A stretch of 64,000 nucleotides of DNA from an uncultured Bacteroidia bacterium (GTDB lineage: Bacteria; Bacteroidota; Bacteroidia; Bacteroidales; F082), in contig CADAVB010000010.1 of NCBI GenBank assembly GCA_902791165.1, forward strand, positions 62,001-126,000, given 5' to 3'. A program made the position numbers and the translations under genes. This document shows, piece by piece, positions 46,734-56,400 of this stretch. Positions within the stretch are counted from its first letter, which is position 1. Every line of letters starts with the position of its first letter. The notes beneath the pieces are model-generated. The model was not told the origin of the DNA. It was given only the letters and a program-made list of their open reading frames with translations, and ran no database searches.

Positions 46734-47906
46734 TTATCGAATTTGTTTATATTCATAATGGACGGTGTCCAAATATCTAGACGGTGTGCCTAAATTACGC
46801 AAACTTGTATGAGACAGGCCATACAAATCCAATTCTTTGTTTAAGCGTTCATTAGCATCGTACCATGCAGACCTATTCCAATTATCGGTATCACTTATCA
46901 ATTGCTTTCTACGACGTTCATTTCGTCTTTCAACCATTTTATCTCTCCTACGTCTAATTATGTAATAACCTGCAATTATAAGTAATCCTGTACCTAATGC
47001 CACAAAACATAGTAGTATTGAAATGATCCAGAAAAAAATGCACAGTCCTTTACTATGTTCAATAGTCTCCGGATGGAACTCTGGATAAGGCTTCAACTTT
47101 GAACAATAATAGTTGTTGTATGAGTTGACGATAATATTTTGTTTCTTCTGGTCTTCTGAAGATGAAACTAGCATAAAATCTTTACGATTAGTCAAATCCC
47201 AACGCGGTATAGAATCGCTATCTGGATTGAACATGAAAGCCGAAGTGCCATATCTAGCCAATTGACGGACTCCATCAAGAGAAACTTCAAAATGAAGCTC
47301 ACTATCATTATCAGCAACTTGATACCGATATCGATTCCAACATCCATCTTTAGATTTTACAATAATGTCGCGACTTCCTTTAGCAAATACACATTTAAGT
47401 CCATCCCCTGTATCATTTCCCAAAACTTCATCGTTACGCATAATGACACTTGGTGTGTCAGCTTTTATAACAACCTTCGATCCATAAACATCGCCTACTT
47501 TGGTTAGGCCCAACCAACCATGCATTTGTTCAATAAGGCCAATTCGCTGACTTTCATCGTAAAAATCCACAACTTTGGTTCTAAATCCCCAATTTTTCTC
47601 TTTTATTCTTCCTGAACCTACTTTTATCGGAACCATGCTCTTGTTCAAGTTGCTGCACAATCGTATTGATTCATTTAACAAATAATCTTCTTCAGACTGC
47701 TTTCCAACAAATGCTAATACGAATTCCGCATCCTGAATAGCAGGTTCAACGACTTCCTGATAGTACTCAGTTTCGTCCTGTACATCAGCATACGACCATA
47801 GCTCATAATCGATGTTTAGACGTTTCTTGACAATGTTTAAGATTGCTTTTGTCTCGTCTTCACCATCCCTGGGATATGCAACAAAAAAATGATACTTTGA
47901 TTTCAT
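46734..47906 (-). CDS. TIR-domain membrane protein
   Basis: A 390-residue protein. The N-terminal TIR-like domain (residues 1-135) resembles that of the next gene: FFVAYPRDGEDETKAILNIV, YELWSYADVQDETEYYQE, VVEPAIQDAEFVLAFVGK and MHGWLGL. A central beta-rich region (about 145-260) has VIKADTPSVIMRNDEVLGND. A membrane helix is at about 288-316 (CIFFWIISILLCFVALGTGL), then a highly basic juxtamembrane stretch (RRRRDKMVERRNERRRK). The C-terminal tail (YDANERLNKELDLYGLS) is soluble. It is 20 bp from the GAP1-like gene and 2 bp from the second TIR gene. It may be the effector or the sensor. Confidence 0.78.
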   Translation of the reverse strand: MKSKYHFFVAYPRDGEDETKAILNIVKKRLNIDYELWSYADVQDETEYYQEVVEPAIQDAEFVLAFVGKQSEEDYLLNESIRLCSNLNKSMVPIKVGSGRIKEKNWGFRTKVVDFYDESQRIGLIEQMHGWLGLTKVGDVYGSKVVIKADTPSVIMRNDEVLGNDTGDGLKCVFAKGSRDIIVKSKDGCWNRYRYQVADNDSELHFEVSLDGVRQLARYGTSAFMFNPDSDSIPRWDLTNRKDFMLVSSSEDQKKQNIIVNSYNNYYCSKLKPYPEFHPETIEHSKGLCIFFWIISILLCFVALGTGLLIIAGYYIIRRRRDKMVERRNERRRKQLISDTDNWNRSAWYDANERLNKELDLYGLSHTSLRNLGTPSRYLDTVHYEYKQIR

Positions 47907-47926
47907 TTATTCTTGTCTTTTTAGAA

Positions 47927-50479
47927 TTATCCTACCTCTTCTGACTGTTGGAATTCCGGTGACGATTCTTCTTGACCGTCCTCTGTTTGTTGTAATTTAA
48001 GCTGTTGTCCTTCTGGTTTCAATGAGTCTGACACCTGCTCATCCAATTGTTCAGTGTTATCTATCATCTTCTCTTCAGTAACCACTTTGAAATAGGCGAT
48101 CCCTTCTTTTTCATTTACTGAATCAGCGTAAATGTCGCCAACATTGCTTCCTTTAGGTACTTCACTTTCAGGAGTAAGACCATTGATAAACCTTTTTACG
48201 ATTATATCTTCATCGGTTAGGGGAGAATAAACTTCAAGTTTGAGAAGAGTCTGGTCTTGTGTTTTAGGATGGCGCAGAAAAACGAAGTAACCAACTATTA
48301 GCAATGCGACCACAACAGGAACAATGAGACGCTTCAGCCAAACCATCATCTTATTGGGAGCTTCGTCAGAATCATTGCTTCCATCCGATTTTGAAGGCGA
48401 TGCCAATTTGTTCACCAAATCATCAAATTCGGCATCAGAAAGATTCAATTTTCCATCCTTGCGTAGTTTCTCAACAATTTTCTTGTTTTCACCGTTCTTT
48501 TTGAAATATGCAGCCAGCAGCTGCACTTTCAAAGGATGTCGATTTACTTTTTCATAGAACTCTATTCTTTCATGCTTCACATTGTTCACCAGTTGGTTCA
48601 CAAAAGTTTCAACATCCTTCTCTTTAATATATGGAAATCCTTTGTAGAAAAGCAATGAGGCCGATTGACCAGTATCAATCTTCAGTGCTCTTTCCACCAA
48701 TGCTGATGCGTTTTGTTCATTAAATTTACCACCCAAGAGTTGCATCAATTCATGGCAAGATTCAATACCATGCGGACGCTCTTGGTCTTTCATCAATGGA
48801 ACCAGTACATACTTGTCGATTTTTTCCGCCAAATCCGGATTTGGCAATTCAAGATGGTTTCGTTCCTGGTTGTCCAAGATATCCTTAATTCGCTTATATG
48901 GAATGTCGATTTCGGAAGCATCTCTTTTCGCCACTTCTGCAAAACAATCACAAAGTTGAATATCGCTGATGCCAAAGCCTTTGATGACTTCGTTCACAAC
49001 ACTTTCCGAAAGGTTGAGACTCAACATCTTTGACAGAATCTTCGCATAATCGTTTTGTTCAGAGTCGGGATAAAAATATTTATAGGTTTTAGGCCATTCC
49101 TTCTTAAGTTCATCCGTTTCAAGATAATCCTTTCTCCCTTCGAAGATTTCCTTAACAATATATTTGTCCAGACTCTTGATGCCGAGACTGTCGATGGCAT
49201 TTTTCAGAACTTCTGGACTCTCCAACAATTTGCAAGAAACACCCTTCTTTGCATTGGAAACAACCTCTTTAAGATTAAAACCTTTCGATTCCAATTTATC
49301 AACGAATTGCAACAAAGACAACCAGTTGTTCCCTTTAACCTGGTCATGAACCAAATTTACGCCCAAATGCTTGTCAAACAATTGTTGGTTATTACGGTCT
49401 TTAGCAAAATAATCACTTAACGATGTCAACAATTCGTCATCGCCATAGAACACTTGATTGAAATTGAACGATTTGGGATCAACCAAATAGTTATAAAACA
49501 CTTGTTTGGTCGAATCTTTCTTTCCCCTTACCCATTCATAGGCAGGACTCAACACCCACTTTAGGCTTTTCAAATACTCTTCACGATTGCCAGTGTCGAC
49601 GAACTTTTTCCATTCTTCACGGTAAGTTTTAGACTCATCTGTGATGACTTTGGCATTCTGCGTAACATCAAGCACATAATACTGTCCAGTGCTCTCATAA
49701 TCATATTTGTAATGCTCGTTGACGAAGAATACTTTGTAGCCTTCTTTCACACCTTCAAGTTGATAATTGGTATAGAAGAAAACTTCTTTCTTCATCTCAT
49801 CCGGCAGCAAACGAATCAAATCAGCCATCAATGAGGGGGCATCAGTTGCGGAGCACTTCACCAACAATGGAAGACGTTGACGGCATGACTCAATATAGGC
49901 GAAAAGCAATTCAAAAGCAAGCTCGGAGACCTGCTTGAGTCCTTGGCATGAGAAAGGCTTTTCTTCTTCCTCAAGCAATGCCATTTCTCCTAGTGAGAGC
50001 GAACGCATCTCTTCATTCTCGGGCGACGGCACCCTGTCACGAGGGATAAAGCTCACGCTACCCTGCCTTGGGTTTTCATAAAGAATCTCAAAAATTTCGG
50101 CAGTTGGTGGCTCCTCAAAGACATAGGCATCCGTGACGAAGTTGTCGACGCGTGCAGCCACGAATTTCACATAATACGGATAGTCAAATCCGACAGAAAC
50201 GGTGCGAGAAAGGACATAAATGACTTTACCTGTCTCCGCAGAATAGAGCTTGGCGAACCTATAGGTAGCTGGATAATTCAAAATGATTTTTCCATCCTCC
50301 ATTAATACTTTTGGCGAGGGCTGAAGCAGGTTGCCTGAAGTATAGTTGAAGAATTCATTGTCCTTCAACAAATTCATATAATCCTTGGGAGTTCCTTTTG
50401 TATAAGTACGGATTCCCAAACCTGCCGAACCGTCTTGTGTCCGTTGCGAAGAGTTGTATACAATGTGATAGTATTTCAT
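47927..50479 (-). CDS. GAP1-like (GTPase-associated protein 1) membrane protein
   Basis: An 850-residue protein. The N-terminus YHIVYNSSQRTQDGSAGLGI and following blocks (RFAKLYSAETGKVIYVLSRT, FVFEEPP-like) fit the GAP1-N domain known from GTPase-associated conflict systems. The middle is helical, with ADLIRLLPDEMKKEVFFYTN (about 220) typical of the family. A membrane helix is near residues 714-734 (LIVPVVVALLIVGYFVFL) with an acidic C-terminal tail. It lies 15 bp after the GTPase gene, which is the usual partner. Family assignment rests on motif memory, so a profile search should confirm it. No enzymatic motif is seen. Confidence 0.65.
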   Translation of the reverse strand: MKYYHIVYNSSQRTQDGSAGLGIRTYTKGTPKDYMNLLKDNEFFNYTSGNLLQPSPKVLMEDGKIILNYPATYRFAKLYSAETGKVIYVLSRTVSVGFDYPYYVKFVAARVDNFVTDAYVFEEPPTAEIFEILYENPRQGSVSFIPRDRVPSPENEEMRSLSLGEMALLEEEEKPFSCQGLKQVSELAFELLFAYIESCRQRLPLLVKCSATDAPSLMADLIRLLPDEMKKEVFFYTNYQLEGVKEGYKVFFVNEHYKYDYESTGQYYVLDVTQNAKVITDESKTYREEWKKFVDTGNREEYLKSLKWVLSPAYEWVRGKKDSTKQVFYNYLVDPKSFNFNQVFYGDDELLTSLSDYFAKDRNNQQLFDKHLGVNLVHDQVKGNNWLSLLQFVDKLESKGFNLKEVVSNAKKGVSCKLLESPEVLKNAIDSLGIKSLDKYIVKEIFEGRKDYLETDELKKEWPKTYKYFYPDSEQNDYAKILSKMLSLNLSESVVNEVIKGFGISDIQLCDCFAEVAKRDASEIDIPYKRIKDILDNQERNHLELPNPDLAEKIDKYVLVPLMKDQERPHGIESCHELMQLLGGKFNEQNASALVERALKIDTGQSASLLFYKGFPYIKEKDVETFVNQLVNNVKHERIEFYEKVNRHPLKVQLLAAYFKKNGENKKIVEKLRKDGKLNLSDAEFDDLVNKLASPSKSDGSNDSDEAPNKMMVWLKRLIVPVVVALLIVGYFVFLRHPKTQDQTLLKLEVYSPLTDEDIIVKRFINGLTPESEVPKGSNVGDIYADSVNEKEGIAYFKVVTEEKMIDNTEQLDEQVSDSLKPEGQQLKLQQTEDGQEESSPEFQQSEEVG

Positions 50480-50494
50480 GGCTGTTTTGTTTAA

Positions 50495-51769
50495 TTATTT
50501 ACATTTGATTCCAAAATCACCGAGTTTGATCAATATCCAAACCAATGGGTCGAGTACCCTAATGGGTTTAATTTCACCATCACCCTTGGTTTGGATTTCC
50601 ATGGCGCTGTCAGTCATCCCGCCCAATGCAGAAACTCCAAAGAATTGCCCGTTTTCGCCCCATTCGTTTTTAATATCAGTAACAAAGGCTTCTTCATCCC
50701 AAATATCAGAATCTTTCAAATAGCTCTCAATTGTATCGCTGTTTTCTTTCATCTCCTCTTTTGACACCAGTCCATCTCCATCGGTGATAAACTGACTGTT
50801 CTTAAAATTATCGTCTTTATCAAGAAAGTTGTCCACAGTGCAATTCAAGTCTTCGCAATTGTCAATGACAGCATCAAACTTGGTGAAGACAAAAGCATAC
50901 GGACGTTCATTCAACTTGTACGACTTGTGACCTTGACTAAAAGCTTTGATGGTATTCCACATTTCCGTGTAGTCGTACGCTTCTGTATAATTCTCTATTT
51001 CTTTCTTCTCCAGCACCTTCTTTATCTTTGGAATGGCAAGCGTGTCAAAGGCCACTATAACGGCCCTTGAATAACGGAAATACAAAGCATCGCGTTCCAT
51101 TTTCTCAGCATCTCTAAAAGATTCACCAGCTGTATCGTAGAATACGAGATAAACTGCCTTTTTTGTAATTCTACTTTCCAAACGTATTATCCACGGAATA
51201 GGATTTTTTGTTTCTTGCGTCTTTTGCAGCGCTTCCTTGTCTTCAAAGATCTTTTTCTTTGCAGCCTTATACATATTACTAGTCTTCTCCTCGTCGTTTC
51301 TCCCGACCTGTTGCAATGTCACGCTAAGCCCCAACTTATTCTGATATTTCATCAGCTGATGGATAAGTGCTACAATATAGTTTGACTTTCCGCTCGAGGG
51401 ACCACCTACCACCGAAATAATTTCAGACCCTTTTTCTATCATTTCAGCAGGCAGCCAATTATGGCAATGAGGGCAAACAAATTTTTGAGTCTCAATGTCA
51501 CAAATCGGGCATCTTTTGGCCTGGATCGGTTTCCAACCATGTCGCTCACCAAAAGTAAGATTGGCATCAAAAACACGCTTAATCTTAGTTTGCGTGCCCC
51601 AATGGTTATTGTATTTCTCATCATCAATTGGTGAACACTGCGGCACTCTCCTATAAATGCCTTGTTCGGTCATCTCTTGCTTTTCAGTTTTATTGACGCA
51701 TTGCATTTGCACCGCTCTCCTATCAAACGGAGTAAAACAATAAGGACAAAGAATGGTTACATTTGACAT
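50495..51769 (-). CDS. Zinc-ribbon GTPase (DO-GTPase-like)
   Basis: A 424-residue P-loop GTPase. Residues 1-105 hold zinc-binding pairs CPYC (8-11), CPIC (87-90) and CPHC (99-102). The G1 loop is GGPSSGKSNY (122-131), G3 is YDTAGESF (211-218) and G4 is FTKFD (295-299). The C-terminal portion is unrelated to ribosomal or cell-division GTPases. The architecture and location beside a GAP1-like gene fit the DO-GTPase group of GTPase-associated systems. It is cytoplasmic and could act as the molecular switch of the cluster. Neighbour spacing is 3 bp upstream and 15 bp downstream. Confidence 0.82.
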   Translation of the reverse strand: MSNVTILCPYCFTPFDRRAVQMQCVNKTEKQEMTEQGIYRRVPQCSPIDDEKYNNHWGTQTKIKRVFDANLTFGERHGWKPIQAKRCPICDIETQKFVCPHCHNWLPAEMIEKGSEIISVVGGPSSGKSNYIVALIHQLMKYQNKLGLSVTLQQVGRNDEEKTSNMYKAAKKKIFEDKEALQKTQETKNPIPWIIRLESRITKKAVYLVFYDTAGESFRDAEKMERDALYFRYSRAVIVAFDTLAIPKIKKVLEKKEIENYTEAYDYTEMWNTIKAFSQGHKSYKLNERPYAFVFTKFDAVIDNCEDLNCTVDNFLDKDDNFKNSQFITDGDGLVSKEEMKENSDTIESYLKDSDIWDEEAFVTDIKNEWGENGQFFGVSALGGMTDSAMEIQTKGDGEIKPIRVLDPLVWILIKLGDFGIKCK

Positions 51770-51772
51770 AGT

Positions 51773-53458
51773 TTATGACAATTTAATTTTTAGATGATTC
51801 TTTTTAAACACGTTTGGTGAAATGTTCTTGTCGGCAGGCCATATATGAGCAAATAACACATTTGCATCCTTAACGCCCGGGATCGGTATCTCGTGAGGTC
51901 CAAACTTCAACACACCTTTTTGTCCTTTTTCGCATTTTTCGCAAAAAGACTCATTAGGCTTGTATGACATGAAGTTTTCGGCATCAATAGTGAACATGCA
52001 ATCGAATGGGATGGCTTTACCATCAAGAACTTCAACCTCAACAGTAAGAAACTGTTTCCTTTTTTCGCTTGAGAGTGTATAACTCATATTGAATTTTCGC
52101 TTGCCGTCGTCATTAGGGTCTTCCAGTGGAGGCAGTTCTTTTTCCTCATCAATAGTGGGGGATTTCTCAAGACAGATTTCCACCTCATTACCATAGCCAA
52201 CCCCAATACTATTGACAGCATAGGCACGAACATAATAAGACTTTTTGACAGACAATCCTATCAAATCAACTGTAAACGTATCCCCTTCTACATCGCTTTT
52301 AACATGCGAATCCTTGACGGTCGGTTCATGATTGACGCTCCAGCACACGCCACGTTCAACCACTTTTGAGCCACCATCGTTCATCACGACTCCGCGCACA
52401 ATGGAATCACCCAATTCAGTATTCAAGACAGGTGTACCTCCGAGAAATTGTTTAAGAATATAGTTTCTGATACCAGCCCTGAATTCTTGTGTCTCATCTG
52501 AAACCGGATCAAATTGATTAAACGACTCACGGAAAAACTTATTCCCAGCAGCATAGCCTTGTAACACAATGCCTGTAGTTTCATATTTCAAGCCTGACTC
52601 ACCGACCACATCAGATATCAGCGAGGCAAACATATTGGCATCAGGCGGAGAATAAACGTTATACTGTTCTCTGTTCAAAAACACTTGATAATCCATTTTA
52701 TCAGGCAAACGCAATGAAGTCATTTCTGACTTCCCTTGGGTAAGAAATGCATCAAGTTGTTTTTCAATGTATGGGACACACTCCTCTTCTTCACAATAGG
52801 TATAAGACTGTACCTCCTTCCATAGTTTTCTAACCGCCCACTCAAATCTTGGGTCTCGGCCTCTGTAAGGATAGCGTCGTTCAAAGGTCAAATGGTAATC
52901 TGTGAGGTCGAAACACTTGATGGAGAGATCTTTGTTGTCGCTCAACACTACCATAGCATCGGTCTCACGCGACCAGTTGTAGCGCGGACTGCTTTGGAAG
53001 TACTTGACCGCTTCAACTGCTTGAATCAGGGAGTGCAATTCAGCAAAGCCGTCATTCCGCAAACCTTCATACACATTTTTTCTTTCTTCTGAACCAATAT
53101 CATTACCAAAAAGCAGCAACAAAGAAACTTGGTCGACCTTTGTTCTAAATTTGACGAAAAATTTATGGTCAAAGAGATCATCCAACATAATCCTAACGAC
53201 TTCGGGGATGAACTGTTTCGATTCAATATCGTTGCATTTCAATGGTTGACCTTGCACGTCGAATAAGTCAGCATAAGCTTCTTGTACGCCATTCTCCACA
53301 GCGTTGAGAGCTGCCTGTCCGATCTCGAACCGGCCATTCACCCAGGCTATGGCCAATGGGATAGGGTTATTGAAAGTCTCAAAAACCCTATTCCCATTAT
53401 CCAGATAGTAATACAGCCCAATTGTTCGTCTTGTAATATCGGCTAATACATAGTTCAT
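51773..53458 (-). CDS. Degenerate Hsp70-like (actin-fold) protein with Fn3-like domain
   Basis: A 561-residue protein. Residues 1-320 look like an actin/Hsp70 fold: MNYVLADITRRTIGLYYYLD, NPIPLAIAWVNGRFEIGQAA (compare Hsp70 tPSvva...vGqaA) and TGIVLQGYAAGNKFFRESF (compare the Hsp70 adenosine motif). The phosphate-1 glycines and threonines are missing, so it may not hydrolyse ATP. Residues 345-430 form an Fn3-like segment (VVERGVCWSVNHEP, YYVRAYAVNSIGVGYGNEV) and the C-terminus is an extra beta domain. It lies 8 bp from the large ATPase gene and 3 bp from the GTPase gene. It could be a pseudo-ATPase partner of the large protein. Confidence 0.65.
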   Translation of the reverse strand: MNYVLADITRRTIGLYYYLDNGNRVFETFNNPIPLAIAWVNGRFEIGQAALNAVENGVQEAYADLFDVQGQPLKCNDIESKQFIPEVVRIMLDDLFDHKFFVKFRTKVDQVSLLLLFGNDIGSEERKNVYEGLRNDGFAELHSLIQAVEAVKYFQSSPRYNWSRETDAMVVLSDNKDLSIKCFDLTDYHLTFERRYPYRGRDPRFEWAVRKLWKEVQSYTYCEEEECVPYIEKQLDAFLTQGKSEMTSLRLPDKMDYQVFLNREQYNVYSPPDANMFASLISDVVGESGLKYETTGIVLQGYAAGNKFFRESFNQFDPVSDETQEFRAGIRNYILKQFLGGTPVLNTELGDSIVRGVVMNDGGSKVVERGVCWSVNHEPTVKDSHVKSDVEGDTFTVDLIGLSVKKSYYVRAYAVNSIGVGYGNEVEICLEKSPTIDEEKELPPLEDPNDDGKRKFNMSYTLSSEKRKQFLTVEVEVLDGKAIPFDCMFTIDAENFMSYKPNESFCEKCEKGQKGVLKFGPHEIPIPGVKDANVLFAHIWPADKNISPNVFKKNHLKIKLS

Positions 53459-53466
53459 CTGTCATA

Positions 53467-56400
53467 TTATTTAAAACATTTCAACAGATGTTTCTCATAG
53501 AACTTCAAACCTTCAATGATGATAATTGGTGCAACATAGTCAAACGGCTTATTGTTGCGATAGCGTTCCATGGCATCCTTGAACCGGGGTAATTCTTGTG
53601 TGACATACTGTTCAATATTCATATTCGACAGGCCACGTTTGCATTCTTCCATATCCATGTTCAGTCCGAGGATATCTCCAACCGCCTTGTAATAGGTGCC
53701 AAGGAATTTAGTGAAACAATCGCAACTCGGAACATCTTGACGGATAAAACCACCGATCTCACGCATCCAGTCAGGTGTAATCATGGTAGTGAAATCATAC
53801 TCATGTACTCCACCTTCGGGATCGTGGCCTTTGAAACCGTTCTCGCCAAAGATTTCAAACGACTGCCCTTTTGCAGGTTCCTGTAACTCACCGTTCGGCG
53901 AAGCTACGCCCTTCGACACCTCAAACTTGACATCATCGTTTGGACGACCATTTTGGAGCCCTGAGAGATCAATAAAGCTCGAATCCATCTGTGGCAACTG
54001 CGCACCAGTCTTGAACATAGCCTTAAAGTAGGCATCGGCTTTGGGATAGTTCTTAATGCTTAGCCAGTCGAAGATACGAGCTCCCTTCCCTTCAAATATA
54101 GGCTGGAAACCACGCGGACGGGCCAAACCAGGAGCAATATTGGCATTGGTTGCCTCAATCAGTGGTCGAGCCAACTGGCCAGCATAAAACATTATCAAAC
54201 CTGTGACATACATATTCACAGCAAACAAGCGTGGGCAAAGTTCAGCAATCTTATTGTAGAAGAACTTCAGTTGGTCATTATTCAAAATGTCGACAATCTG
54301 CTCGTAATAATAGGGAGCAGTGCTGGAACTATAACGCGATTCACCGATATTGAAACCAATTAACTTGATGTTGAACTCGTTGCACACCCTGGTCAAGACG
54401 TGTCCAAACTCATCATGTAGTTCCCTTGTCGCTGCCGATACCCTTTGAGCAGCGAATCGGATGGAGTTTTGCTTAATCATGTGAGGTACACCATTCCTTA
54501 AGGCAAAGAGTGCCGAGATATCTGTTGTGCTGCCACCAACATCGAAACAATACACCAATTTGTTGCGGACATCTGCCGACTGGGCCGTATAGTTGGCAGA
54601 GGCACAGGCCTCGGTCATCGGGCTCTTTGTGCTGATTTGCTGGAAGATGAGTTCCTTCTTCGGGTCGTTTGGCATCAAGTCAAGTTTCTTGACCTTCTTT
54701 TGAACGACTGCTTTTTCACCAAACATATCATCGAAACTATCCTCCTTTATGCTTTGGCTCAAACCACTATCAGAAGACGATGACATATCAAACGGGTTGC
54801 TACTGTAAGAATCACCTAGATGCGGTTGACTTGAAAACTCACCGAAAACATCTCCATTCGTTTCCAAAGAACCTGTCTTTTGGTAAGCAATGTCCATGAC
54901 CTCAAGAGGAACCACATTGCCATTCTCAAGAATAGGCGACACGTTGGATCCGCCCAAATTCTGCCAAATGGTGTTATAATGGTTGCTGATCATGTTCCAT
55001 TCCATTGTGGAAGGATAAGACCAATTCAACTCGGTCGGTTTCAAGCCCTTTTCGAATAGTTCTGCATACACCATGAGCAATACGGTACGTAAGTAAGCCG
55101 TTTTATAGGCCTTCTCAACTGGCGAGTCACTCCACTTCATGCTGTTAATTAGCATAGCTTCTACATTGTCGCCAAAATCAAGGCTTATGGTATTCGAGGT
55201 CACCGATTTAATGGGTAGATTGCTCAAAAAGCATGGGATACCTCCCGCCACAGGCATTTCTTTGTAAGCAACGCTATCGGCTGGCATGCGCCTTTGATCA
55301 TGTAATGTAAGTACGCTCTTCATGGCATTTGAGCGGGTTTCTTTTTTCGAGAAGAAAAAGAAGTCCTTGGGCTGGTACTTGCCAGTGATGTTGTCGGCTC
55401 CAAACAGAGAGACTCTGCGGTTCTTGAACATCAGACCCTTGCCTTTGGTATTGTCATCATCGTTGGGGTCAGAATAGGCCACCGAACTGTTGGTACTGCC
55501 GAAGTCGAAACCTAATCGCACTCCTTTCGACTTGAAATTGACGTTGGTTTCCATCAAATTCTTGGGCAGTAATGAGCCATCGTTGCCTTGGGCGTAACGA
55601 ATCAAGAGGAAACCAGAGGATTTTTCTTTGCCATCCTTATCGATGCCGCTTGTCAGTTTCAAACCTGAAAAAGGCTTGTTCGACTGGTAAATTTCATATT
55701 TGTATGGATTCTCTGCCACACGGTGGTCGGAGGTAACCAAAAGCTTCGCATCGATATTGTGTCGCTTCAATTCTTTTTCTTCCTCGGTGAGGTAGATTGG
55801 GTTGCCTTCAGCATCCGAAATGGGTAGAAACTTGCCGTCGCGCTGTTCGCCAACGAAAGGCACAGCGTTAAAACCAATGGAGGTAACTCCATGAGGCAGT
55901 TCAGAATACATGAAATACTTGTTCCACTGACCAGAAATGAAATTGGGCCATAGAAGGACATCGACCTTTTTGATTATACGGTCGTTTTTCACTGTGTAGA
56001 CTGTAACAATGTTCTTTGACTTGCCGTCTTCAGTGTTGAGGGTCAAGTAAACCGTGAGGTTGTTGTCCTTAGCCGTAGGATCAAACTCGGCAGTCATTTT
56101 TGAGAGGATGACATCATTATTCTGTTGACCAACCAAAGCCGAGACACTTGAACCAAAAATCTTTAGTCCGATGACACTCAGTGGCAAAGCGAAATAAGCG
56201 CGAGACTTCAGTTCATCACCCTTCACACGTGCTTCAAGAAGTTGGATGGGCAATTGGGAATAATTCTCGACCGCTTGAGGTGCCAGCATGACACGAGCAA
56301 TCTCACTATTGCGAGGCAGTAGCAAATCTTCTGCCTTGAATGCTGTATAACCCGCCACGTAACGGCTGTTGATGGAACCGTTGGAACCATACATCTCGTC

